A stretch of 64,000 nucleotides of DNA from an uncultured Collinsella sp. (GTDB lineage Bacteria > Actinomycetota > Coriobacteriia > Coriobacteriales > Coriobacteriaceae), in assembly GCA_900552385.1 (NCBI GenBank), contig URZI01000004.1:62001-126000 (forward strand). Direction: 5' to 3'. Position numbers and translations under genes: made by a program. The notes beneath the pieces are model-generated. The model was not told where the DNA came from, made no database searches, and saw nothing but the letters and a program-made list of their open reading frames with translations. Below, in pieces: positions 7,130 through 13,224 of this stretch. How positions within the stretch are numbered: the stretch's first letter is position 1; the number at the start of each line of letters is the position of its first letter.

Positions 7130-8265
7130 TCTACCTGGATAACGCGGCGACGACCATGCACAAGCCGCAGACGGTCATCGATGCCGTGGTGCAGGCGATG
7201 TGCTCGCTCGGCAATGCCGGACGCGGTGCGACGTCGGGCGCGCTCGACGCGGCGCGTACCATCCACGGCTGTCGCGCCAAGCTTGCGCGCCTGTTGGGCT
7301 GCCCGCGGGCTGACCATGTGTGCTTTACGCCCAACTCCACCGCGGCGCTCAACACCGCCATTTGTGGCGTGGTGCGCCCCGGCGACCGCGTGGTCACGAC
7401 GGTGCTCGAGCACAACTCCGTGCTGCGTCCGCTCAACCGCCTGGCGGCGGAGCGGGGTGTGACCGTTGAGCATGCTGGCTGCGACGCGGACGGCGTTCTC
7501 GATTATGACGAGCTCGAGCAGCTGGTCACGCCGGGCACGCGTGCCGTGGTGGTGACGCACGCCTCCAATGTGACCGGCAATGAGGTCGACATTGCGCGCG
7601 TGGCCGCCATGGCCCATGCGGCAGGCGCGCTTGCGATCGTCGACGCCTCGCAGTCTGCCGGCACGGCGAAGATTGACATGGATGCCATGGGGCTCGACGT
7701 CGTGTGCTTTACCGGCCACAAGGGGCTCATGGGACCCCAAGGCACCGGTGGTCTGGCCGTGGCGGAGGACATTGACGTGGCTCCGTGGGCCATGGGCGGC
7801 ACGGGCGTGCACAGCTTCGATGCGTTGCAGCCGCTTGAGTGGCCCACGCGCCTTGAGGCGGGTACGCTCAACGGTCACGGCATCGCGGGACTTTCTGCCG
7901 GTCTCGACTTTATCGAGGCGCAAGGCGGAGTCGATGCGATCTCGGCACACGAGCGAGCACTGGCGGATCGCTTTCTCGCTGGCGTGCGCGAAATCCCCGG
8001 CATTGCGCTCTACGGTGCGTTTGACCAGCCCGTGCGCTCGGCGATCGTCTCACTCAACGTGGGTGATATCGACTCTGCCGAGATCTCGGATGCGCTCATG
8101 CAAGGGTGGGGGATTGCGACGCGCCCCGGCGCCCATTGCGCCCCGCTCATGCACCGTGCGCTGGGGACCGAGCGCCAGGGCGTCGTCCGCTTCTCGTTTG
8201 GGTATTTCAACACGGACGAGGAAGTCGACACTGCGATTGACGCTTTGCGCGATTTAGCCTGCTAG
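7126..8265 (+). CDS. Class II cysteine desulfurase / selenocysteine lyase-like aminotransferase class V
   Basis: This 379-residue PLP enzyme is of the SufS/CsdB branch. 'MIYLDNAATT' opens the protein, the PLP-lysine is Lys199 in 'TGHKGLMGPQGTG', and the catalytic Cys338 lies in 'RPGAHCAP'. It would release sulfur from cysteine or selenium from selenocysteine as an enzyme-bound persulfide/selenide. Linkage to selD, yedF and DUF3343 favours supply of selenium to SelD or to a selenium-modified molybdenum enzyme over Fe-S assembly, because no suf scaffold genes are nearby. Its ATG overlaps the preceding stop. Substrate preference cannot be told from sequence. Confidence 0.8.
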   Translation: MIYLDNAATTMHKPQTVIDAVVQAMCSLGNAGRGATSGALDAARTIHGCRAKLARLLGCPRADHVCFTPNSTAALNTAICGVVRPGDRVVTTVLEHNSVLRPLNRLAAERGVTVEHAGCDADGVLDYDELEQLVTPGTRAVVVTHASNVTGNEVDIARVAAMAHAAGALAIVDASQSAGTAKIDMDAMGLDVVCFTGHKGLMGPQGTGGLAVAEDIDVAPWAMGGTGVHSFDALQPLEWPTRLEAGTLNGHGIAGLSAGLDFIEAQGGVDAISAHERALADRFLAGVREIPGIALYGAFDQPVRSAIVSLNVGDIDSAEISDALMQGWGIATRPGAHCAPLMHRALGTERQGVVRFSFGYFNTDEEVDTAIDALRDLAC

Positions 8266-8280
8266 AGCGTATATACTTGC

Positions 8281-8314
8281 GGGACGGGTGTTTTTGCCCG
8301 TCCCGTTTTTGTTT
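8281..8314 (+). terminator. Rho-independent terminator after the selD-desulfurase run
   Basis: GGGACGGG and CCCGTCCC pair around a TGTTTTTG loop and are followed by GTTTTTGTTT. This is a textbook intrinsic terminator 15 bases after the desulfurase stop, and it separates the selenium genes from brnQ. Confidence 0.85.
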
Positions 8315-8333
8315 CGACCCGAAAGGTGTGCCT

Positions 8334-9692
8334 ATGGCCTCATCCGCACCGCGCGGTCTGCGCTCCGACCATGTCGTTACCGTCGGCATCGCCCTGTTCT
8401 CGATGCTCTTTGGCGCCGGTAACCTCATCATTCCGCCGTTGCTGGCGCTCCAGGCCGGTACGGCCACACCGCTTGCCATGATCGGCTTTTTGATTGCCGC
8501 TATCGGTCTGCCTGTTATGGGATTTATCGCCGTCGCGCTCGCCGGCACGGCCCGCGAGCTGGCTGGGCGCGTGCATCCTAAGTTTGGCGAATTCTTCGTT
8601 GCGGCGGTGTATCTGGCCATCGGCCCGTGCCTGGCCATTCCGCGCACAAGCTCTACGGCCTTCGAGATGCTGGTGCCGCTACTGCCCGAGGGCGTTTCGC
8701 TCGGCACGGCTCGCCTGGTGTTTGCCATCGGGTTCTTTGTAGTCGCGTTTGTGCTCACGCTGCGCCCCGGCGTCATCACGCGCGTGCTCGGTCGCATAAC
8801 GGGCCCTGCGCTCATTGCGCTTATCGTGCTCGTTGTCGGCGCCGCCGTGATCTCGCCTCTGGGACCGGCTGCTGCCCCGCAAGCTCCCTATGATGCCGGC
8901 GCTGCAGTCCAAGGCTTCTTGACCGGCTACCAGACCATGGACCTGCTTGCGTCGCTCGCCTTCGGCATCATCATCGCCGAGACTATTCACGAGCTGGGCG
9001 TGACCGACGACAAGCGCGTCGCTTTTGAAATTTCGCGCTCCGGTGTGATCGCCGGCGTGCTCATGGCCGTCATCTACTGCGGTTTGGCCCTTGCCGGTAT
9101 GCAGCTCGGCACCGTGATGTCCGACGCCACCAACGGCGCCGCCATTCTCGCCCGCTCGGCCTCCATGCACTTTGGGCTTGCCGGCACGGTCGTGGTCTTC
9201 GCCATCTTCTTCCTCGCCTGCATGAACGTGTGCATCGGCCTCATCAGCTGCTGCTCGCGTTACTTCTGCGAAACGTATGTGGTAAAAGGGGGAGCGGAGG
9301 CCTCCGAGGAGGCCATGCGCCGTCCCTTTGCGATTCTCGCCTTTGTGTTCGCAGCGTTTTCGTGCGTGCTCTCCAACGTGGGCCTCGACGTGATCCTCAT
9401 GTTCTCGGTGCCCATGCTCAACGCCTTGTATCCCGTCGCCATCGTGCTGGTCCTCATGGGTTTGGTACACGGCTTTTGCGACGCTCATCCGCAGGTGTGG
9501 GTCTGGGTCGGCGGCGTGGTTGCCGTGCAGAGCGTGATCACCTCGGTCCGCGATGCGTTCTTTGCGGGCGCGTGGCTGCCGTTTGATGCGCTACCCCTGG
9601 CAGACATCGGTGCCGCGTGGGCGCCGGTTGCCGTGGTGACGTTTGTGATCGGTCTGCTCCACAGCAAGTTTGTCGCACATTCGAGGAGCTAG
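8334..9692 (+). CDS. brnQ: Branched-chain amino acid transport system II carrier protein (BrnQ family)
   Basis: This 452-residue integral membrane protein has about 12 hydrophobic segments. It opens with the family signature 'FSMLFGAGNLIIPP' near residue 24 and has 'CMNVCIGLISCCSRYF' in the middle. LIV carriers of this family import Leu, Ile and Val with Na+ or H+. ATG 8334 follows GAAAGGTGTGCC, just downstream of the terminator at 8281. It appears to be a single-gene unit with no regulator beside it. Overlap with the amino acid-permease superfamily is only general; the LIVCS family call is firm. Confidence 0.9.
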   Translation: MASSAPRGLRSDHVVTVGIALFSMLFGAGNLIIPPLLALQAGTATPLAMIGFLIAAIGLPVMGFIAVALAGTARELAGRVHPKFGEFFVAAVYLAIGPCLAIPRTSSTAFEMLVPLLPEGVSLGTARLVFAIGFFVVAFVLTLRPGVITRVLGRITGPALIALIVLVVGAAVISPLGPAAAPQAPYDAGAAVQGFLTGYQTMDLLASLAFGIIIAETIHELGVTDDKRVAFEISRSGVIAGVLMAVIYCGLALAGMQLGTVMSDATNGAAILARSASMHFGLAGTVVVFAIFFLACMNVCIGLISCCSRYFCETYVVKGGAEASEEAMRRPFAILAFVFAAFSCVLSNVGLDVILMFSVPMLNALYPVAIVLVLMGLVHGFCDAHPQVWVWVGGVVAVQSVITSVRDAFFAGAWLPFDALPLADIGAAWAPVAVVTFVIGLLHSKFVAHSRS

Positions 9693-9703
9693 GGTTTCTG
9701 CGC

Positions 9704-9732
9704 TTGCACAGGCGGGGAGTCTCCCCTATAAT
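9704..9732 (+). promoter_or_regulatory. Promoter of the tRNA-Pro/tRNA-Gly unit
   Basis: TTGCAC (9704-9709) and TATAAT (9727-9732) are exactly 17 bases apart, about 50 bases before the first tRNA. The spacer contains a perfect palindrome GGGGAG-T-CTCCCC (9714-9726) that abuts the -10. This is the clearest promoter in the window. Confidence 0.85.
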
Positions 9733-9783
9733 TTCCTTCGCTTTGGGACACGCAAGGTTTAGACCTTAGCTGCTCAACACCTT

Positions 9784-9860
9784 CGGGACGTGGCGCAGTT
9801 TGGTAGCGCGCCTGCTTTGGGAGCAGGATGTCGCAGGTTCAAATCCTGTCGTCCCGACCA
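9784..9860 (+). tRNA. tRNA-Pro (anticodon UGG)
   Basis: Acceptor arm CGGGACG / CGTCCCG with encoded ACCA end, D arm with GGTAGC, anticodon loop TTTGGGA giving TGG at 9818-9820, and T arm GGTTCAAATCC. Length is 77 nucleotides. It is transcribed with the tRNA-Gly six bases downstream. Confidence 0.97.
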
Positions 9861-9866
9861 TATCTT

Positions 9867-9940
9867 GCGGGCGTAGTTCAATGGTAGAACCCCAGCCTTC
9901 CAAGCTGATGACGCGGGTTCGATTCCCGTCGCCCGCTCCA
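9867..9940 (+). tRNA. tRNA-Gly (anticodon UCC)
   Basis: Acceptor arm GCGGGCG / CGCCCGC with TCCA end, anticodon loop CTTCCAA giving TCC at 9899-9901, T arm GGTTCGATTCC. Length is 74 nucleotides. It is the second gene of the tRNA pair. Confidence 0.97.
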
Positions 9941-9953
9941 TAAGATAGTTTTA

Positions 9954-9988
9954 ACGGCTTTGGCTCTATTTGGGGCCAGAGCCGTTTT
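9954..9988 (+). terminator. Terminator of the tRNA pair
   Basis: ACGGCTTTGGCTCT pairs, with G-U wobbles, with GGGGCCAGAGCCGT around ATTT and is followed by TTTTC. It starts 14 bases after tRNA-Gly. Confidence 0.8.
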
Positions 9989-10019
9989 CATATACATGCC
10001 GGAACCCCACATCCCCTCT

Positions 10020-10090
10020 TAAGTTGCGGTGAAATAGTTCCTGGATTAGCCACAAAAGCTGTTATCCAGGAACTATTTCACCGCAACTTA
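10020..10090. repeat. GCGGTGAAATA palindrome, copy 1 (GTTCCT class)
   Basis: Arms of 26 bases (10021-10046 and 10064-10089) are perfectly complementary. They begin AAGTTGCGGTGAAATAG and end at GGAT, with a 17-base loop. The left flank is CCCCTCTT. This is the best-paired of six copies in the window (others at 11332, 33824, 37009, 49253, 51107). It lies between the tRNA terminator and the 3' end of the minus-strand gene at 10152. Confidence 0.9.
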
Positions 10091-10151
10091 TTGAGGCCGA
10101 GCGGGCTGGGTCGATGATGGGTTCTGTAGTCGAGAAGATGAGGGCAGCCGG

Positions 10152-11159
10152 TCAGGAGTCTGCGTAGGGTTTTGTGGTTGGTATACCGTAGCCGCGCATC
10201 ATAGAGCCGAACGCTTTGACATCGTAGGTGTCTGAGAGCTTGAAATGAATGACGTTGTGGCCCATGGCACGCAGGTTCGCGTCGCGCATGAGGGCAGCTC
10301 GATAGGTTTTTGCCGCAGTATGTTCCGGATCATTTTGGGCATCGTCCTCAAACTTGCCTAGTCCATGCAGCTCAGCCAGCATCCAGGAGCCGTTTGGCAT
10401 CTGCCAGCCGTAATCTGCCAAATAATAGCCGGCGTTTCCCGGTCGAGTGATTTCAACCTGAAGTTCGGGAGCGGCAACCCCCGCCAGAATCATTGCCGCC
10501 CGTGCTTCGGATTCTCCGCCGTTATCCGATCTGCCATCCATGTGTTCAAAAGTCTCAAATGCGCGCGCGATGCCGTGGAGTCCGCGGCAGTTCGCTTGTG
10601 CATATGCACGCAATTCTTCACGCTCGACACCGTACTCACGAGCCAACCCGTCGACATAGCCTAGTGCATATCGAAAAGCGCTCGTTCGGGCGATGTCGAC
10701 CACCGTGCGATATGGATCCGTTAAAGTAAACGGGCCGAGCTGCCATACGTCGCCCGGCCGCCAGCGTCGGTATTCAACGAATTCGTACATATCGCGTCTG
10801 GTGGAACGCGGCAGCAGCACTTGCACCTTGTCGAGAAGCGAATATGCAGAACCGATGCCATAGAGCAGTGCCGCCGATGCTCCACAAAACACGGCATCTG
10901 GTTCAACGACCGCAATAGCGGATGCCAATTGAAAGATGCGATCTTCGACGCCGAGGTCATTCCAATACGCGGGATCAGCGTAGACATGGTTGTAGAGTCG
11001 AATAATCATCTCTTTTTGCATGAGCGCGTAAGCGCAGCGTTCATCCCATTTTTTGTTAGCTACAAACAGGTGCCCGCCATGATGGGCCTCGAATAACCGG
11101 AAGAACAGCTCTGCTTGCGGTTTGGAACAGCGTTTATCATGACTCATTTTCGACCCCAT
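10152..11159 (-). CDS. AbiEi-antitoxin-like / DUF559-type nuclease-like protein of unknown role
   Basis: This is a 335-residue protein. The N-terminal 200 residues resemble the winged-helix AbiEi antitoxin-like proteins common in actinobacteria ('CGASAALLYGI', 'DPYRTVVDIAR'). The last 120 residues look like a small PD-(D/E)xK-type domain ('ADYGW', 'LAELHGLGKF', then 'MGHNVIHFKL'), as in DUF559/Vsr-related proteins. No AbiEii nucleotidyltransferase toxin is adjacent, so it is an orphan. The ATG at 11159 has no good ribosome site; ATG at 11147 (residue 5), preceded by GGGG, may be the real start. It is bracketed by two copies of the GCGGTGAAATA palindrome. Base composition is a little lower in GC than its neighbours. 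Function is uncertain. Confidence 0.55.
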   Translation of the reverse strand: MGSKMSHDKRCSKPQAELFFRLFEAHHGGHLFVANKKWDERCAYALMQKEMIIRLYNHVYADPAYWNDLGVEDRIFQLASAIAVVEPDAVFCGASAALLYGIGSAYSLLDKVQVLLPRSTRRDMYEFVEYRRWRPGDVWQLGPFTLTDPYRTVVDIARTSAFRYALGYVDGLAREYGVEREELRAYAQANCRGLHGIARAFETFEHMDGRSDNGGESEARAAMILAGVAAPELQVEITRPGNAGYYLADYGWQMPNGSWMLAELHGLGKFEDDAQNDPEHTAAKTYRAALMRDANLRAMGHNVIHFKLSDTYDVKAFGSMMRGYGIPTTKPYADS

Positions 11160-11331
11160 GGTCTCGAGGGGGAGTGAATGACACTACGCTATCCCATATT
11201 TGGTCCGCCAGACCTTGCCATGAACTGACCAAAAGCTTGACGGGGCAGGTCAGAGTCATGAGTCGGAGCCAAACATATCGGCAAACGGTTGATTAGTGCC
11301 CCTCGGCGGCACTAAAAACCACCCTTACAGA

Positions 11332-11400
11332 AAGTTGCGGTGAAATAGTTCCTGAAAAGCTCGAATAAGCCTAAATCCAAGAACTATTTCACCGCAACTT
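11332..11400. repeat. GCGGTGAAATA palindrome, copy 2 (GTTCCT class)
   Basis: AAGTTGCGGTGAAATAGTTC (from 11332) pairs with GAACTATTTCACCGCAACTT (ending 11400) around a loop that differs from copy 1. The right flank is AGGAGGGG. Between it and the gene start at 11159 there is a further small hairpin TTAGTGCC/GGCACTAA (11293-11315); I see no gene there. Confidence 0.9.
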
Positions 11401-11414
11401 AGGAGGGGATGGGG

Positions 11415-11888
11415 TTAGTGGCGGGGGCGGCGGAGCTTGTCGATGGTGGAGTCGGTGCTGCGGCTGCGGGCTTCGGCGGCGCGGTTGCGGGCGTCGGCAG
11501 CGGTTTGGCGCTGGCGGCGGTAATCGATCATGCCTTGGATGATGGGCTTGCCAAAGCTCACGACATCATCGTTGTAGATGGCGGTTCGGGCTGCGAGGAG
11601 GCAGTCGGTAAAGTCCATATGGGTCTTGCCAAAGAGTTTGACGGCAAGGGCGACAACGGTGGGCTCGTCGACCATGACGTCATCGAGCAGCCTTCTCATG
11701 GCCGTAGCAATCTCAACGCGGGGAACCTTATAGACGTCGCGCAGCGTGACCACGACGCGTGTGATGATCTCGGGGTAGAAGCGAGCGGTGCGCGTGGCGA
11801 TGACCTTGGCGGCGCGCGGTGACAGGACCTCGTCGTCGTTAAGCAGGTAGCGCAGGATGACGGTCTCGTCGATGATGGTGCTACTCAT
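11415..11888 (-). CDS. PIN-domain protein, probable toxin of a type II toxin-antitoxin pair
   Basis: This is a 157-residue PIN-like ribonuclease. Acidic residues expected for metal binding appear at the start ('IIDETVILRYLL'), in the middle ('VDEPTVVALAV') and in 'HMDFTDCLLAA' near residue 90. The C-terminal 30 residues are basic and low in complexity. Its ATG overlaps the end of the RelB/DinJ-like gene by 8 bases, the usual antitoxin-first arrangement. PIN toxins cleave RNA, often tRNA; the target here is unknown. It could also be a PIN protein with only a regulatory role. Confidence 0.75.
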   Translation of the reverse strand: MSSTIIDETVILRYLLNDDEVLSPRAAKVIATRTARFYPEIITRVVVTLRDVYKVPRVEIATAMRRLLDDVMVDEPTVVALAVKLFGKTHMDFTDCLLAARTAIYNDDVVSFGKPIIQGMIDYRRQRQTAADARNRAAEARSRSTDSTIDKLRRPRH

Positions 11889-12204
11889 GGATATCTACTT
11901 CCTCGGGACCCAAAACCGACTCATCACTTTCTGTGGCTAGGTATTCAATCCAGGCATTGCGCTCCTCGGCGCGGCGATTGGGGTCACCATATGCTTTGAG
12001 CGATCCATAGGCGGCGGTGCCGTCCTTTGAGCGCACGGCGACCGGCTGAAAGGGGAGCTTGCGCATCAAAATGCTTTGCGCGACAAATAAGCGGACAGCC
12101 TCGGCGAGCGATGTGCCCATGGCATCGTAGAGATGCTCGGCATGCTGCTTGTCTTCCTCGCGAATGCGCACCTGCAGGATGGCTCTTTTTTGAGTCGATG
12201 ACAT
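11881..12204 (-). CDS. RelB/DinJ-family antitoxin
   Basis: This 107-residue protein has the N-terminal ribbon-helix-helix pattern of RelB/DinJ antitoxins: a beta strand 'KRAILQVRIREED' and then helices through 'MGTSLAEAVRLFVAQSI'. The acidic C-terminus would wrap the toxin. The start at 12204 is chosen because AAGGGGGGCA precedes it; an upstream ATG in frame has no such site. Pairing of a RelB/DinJ-type antitoxin with a PIN toxin, rather than RelE/YafQ, is a known but less common mix. It would repress its own promoter. Confidence 0.8.
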   Translation of the reverse strand: MSSTQKRAILQVRIREEDKQHAEHLYDAMGTSLAEAVRLFVAQSILMRKLPFQPVAVRSKDGTAAYGSLKAYGDPNRRAEERNAWIEYLATESDESVLGPEEVDIHE

Positions 12205-12270
12205 CACTGCCCCCCTTAATGAGCGTGCAATATAGTCGATCAAATGCGGCATGTGCCGACATCATAGAAT

Positions 12271-12298
12271 CTTATAACCATTACTTTATTTTACTCAA
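12271..12298 (-). promoter_or_regulatory. Likely promoter of the toxin-antitoxin pair
   Basis: On the minus strand TTGAGT (12298-12293) and TATAAG (12276-12271) are 16 bases apart in an AT-rich stretch about 65 bases before the antitoxin start. This is a pattern match only. Confidence 0.4.
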
Positions 12299-12427
12299 GT
12301 AAATAACCATTAACACGAATACAAGCGTAGTACATCCAAAATGAGAGCGCATAAAAATCTCTGAGGCGTACGCATGTAATACACTCACCTTTATAGCTTC
12401 TAGAGAATAATTCCAACCTGCTAAAAC

Positions 12428-12453
12428 CCCTGCAATACACCCGTATTGCAGGG
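12428..12453. promoter_or_regulatory. Perfect 11-bp palindrome upstream of the formate hydrogenlyase operon
   Basis: CCCTGCAATAC (12428-12438) and GTATTGCAGGG (12443-12453) are exact inverted repeats around ACCC. A related half (CCCTGCAACTGCGTAT) recurs at about 12473-12488. Two similarly spaced sites before a large regulated operon suggest an operator; with no T-tract it is a poor terminator. The regulator is not in the window. Confidence 0.5.
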
Positions 12454-12503
12454 CCTATGCTCAAGTTTGCCCCCTGCAACTGCGTATATTTAACCTGTAT
12501 ATC

Positions 12504-12604
12504 GTTGGAGAAACTCTACCGAGTGCATGTTTCGCCGCATGCATTCGATTCGTCGATGCCAGGCCACGGGCGGCTTGGGTCAATGTCGACAGGGTCTCTC
12601 CGGC
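12504..12604 (+). ncRNA. Structured 5' leader (three-way junction), riboswitch candidate
   Basis: The 100 bases before the first gene of the formate hydrogenlyase operon fold into a closed three-way junction. P1 is GTTGGAGA (12504-12511) with TCTCCGGC (12597-12604). P2 is a 10-bp hairpin, CGAGTGCATG (12520-12529) with CATGCATTCG (12538-12547). P3 is GTCGA (12552-12556) with TCGAC (12586-12590), topped by CCAGGCC/GGCTTGG (12559-12578). It ends 10 bases before the AGGAGGG ribosome site at 12614. Since the operon encodes a Mo enzyme, a Moco-sensing RNA is the first hypothesis. I could not match the conserved Moco core by eye. Confidence 0.5.
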
Positions 12605-12630
12605 AAGGGATTCAGGAGGGAGTGAACAAC

Positions 12631-13149
12631 ATGGGTAATAAGCGAGTCGTAGCCGATTCTTCGCGCTGCATTGGGTGTCAAACCTGCATGGCGGCGTGTA
12701 TCGAGGCGCACGACATCCCCGGTAACATCGCCGCGCCGCGCCTGCGCGTGACGCGTACGTACGAGATCTCCGCACCGGTGGCTTGCCATCACTGCGAGGA
12801 TGCCCCGTGCGCCAAGGCCTGCCCTACGGGCGCCTTGTTCTTTGATCCAAAGAACCATCGCATCGGCGTCAACGAGGACAACTGCATCGGCTGCAAGAGC
12901 TGCGTCATGGCATGCCCCTTTGGCGCCGTGAGCGTGGCGACCACGCAGGTCCCCGTCTTGATGGGCGACGTTCGCGTGGGTTCGCAGACCAAGAGCTTCG
13001 TGCTCAAGTGCGACCTGTGCGTGGACCGTCCCGGCGGTCCGGCGTGTGCCGAGGCGTGCCCGACCAAGGGCCTCACCCTGGTAGACGAGGAACGTTTGGC
13101 AGAACTGACTGCCGAGCGTGCCCGCGCCACCATCGAAAACGAGGCGTAA
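12631..13149 (+). CDS. hydN: HydN-like polyferredoxin (electron transfer subunit associated with FdhF)
   Basis: This 172-residue cytoplasmic ferredoxin has four [4Fe-4S] motifs. The first is Cys13-Cys16-Cys19-Cys23 ('CIGCQTCMAAC'); the others are 'CHHCEDAPCAKAC', 'CIGCKSCVMAC' and 'CDLCVDRPGGPACAEAC'. Length and spacing match E. coli HydN (175 residues) and HycB-type subunits. ATG 12631 follows AGGAGGGAGTG; an upstream in-frame start lies inside the structured leader and is rejected. It is the first gene of the operon, 75 bases before fdhF, and probably passes electrons from formate oxidation towards the second ferredoxin subunit (15526). A small hairpin TACCGA/TCGGTA sits in the gap. Confidence 0.85.
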   Translation: MGNKRVVADSSRCIGCQTCMAACIEAHDIPGNIAAPRLRVTRTYEISAPVACHHCEDAPCAKACPTGALFFDPKNHRIGVNEDNCIGCKSCVMACPFGAVSVATTQVPVLMGDVRVGSQTKSFVLKCDLCVDRPGGPACAEACPTKGLTLVDEERLAELTAERARATIENEA

Positions 13150-13224
13150 GCGTTGGGGCGACAGGCCCAATGATTGTCAAATAAGTACCGAGCATTCGGT
13201 AGCAGAAAAAGGAAGGAGGGTGTC

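Noticed and set aside
11409..11822. A 137-codon plus-strand frame opposite the PIN gene
   Set aside because: Gly/Ala/Val repeats with no family likeness; the minus-strand PIN gene and its antitoxin explain the region.
12457..12630. Upstream start for the HydN-like gene
   Set aside because: The extension would translate the structured leader, has no ribosome site, and adds nothing resembling the family; ATG 12631 has AGGAGGG.
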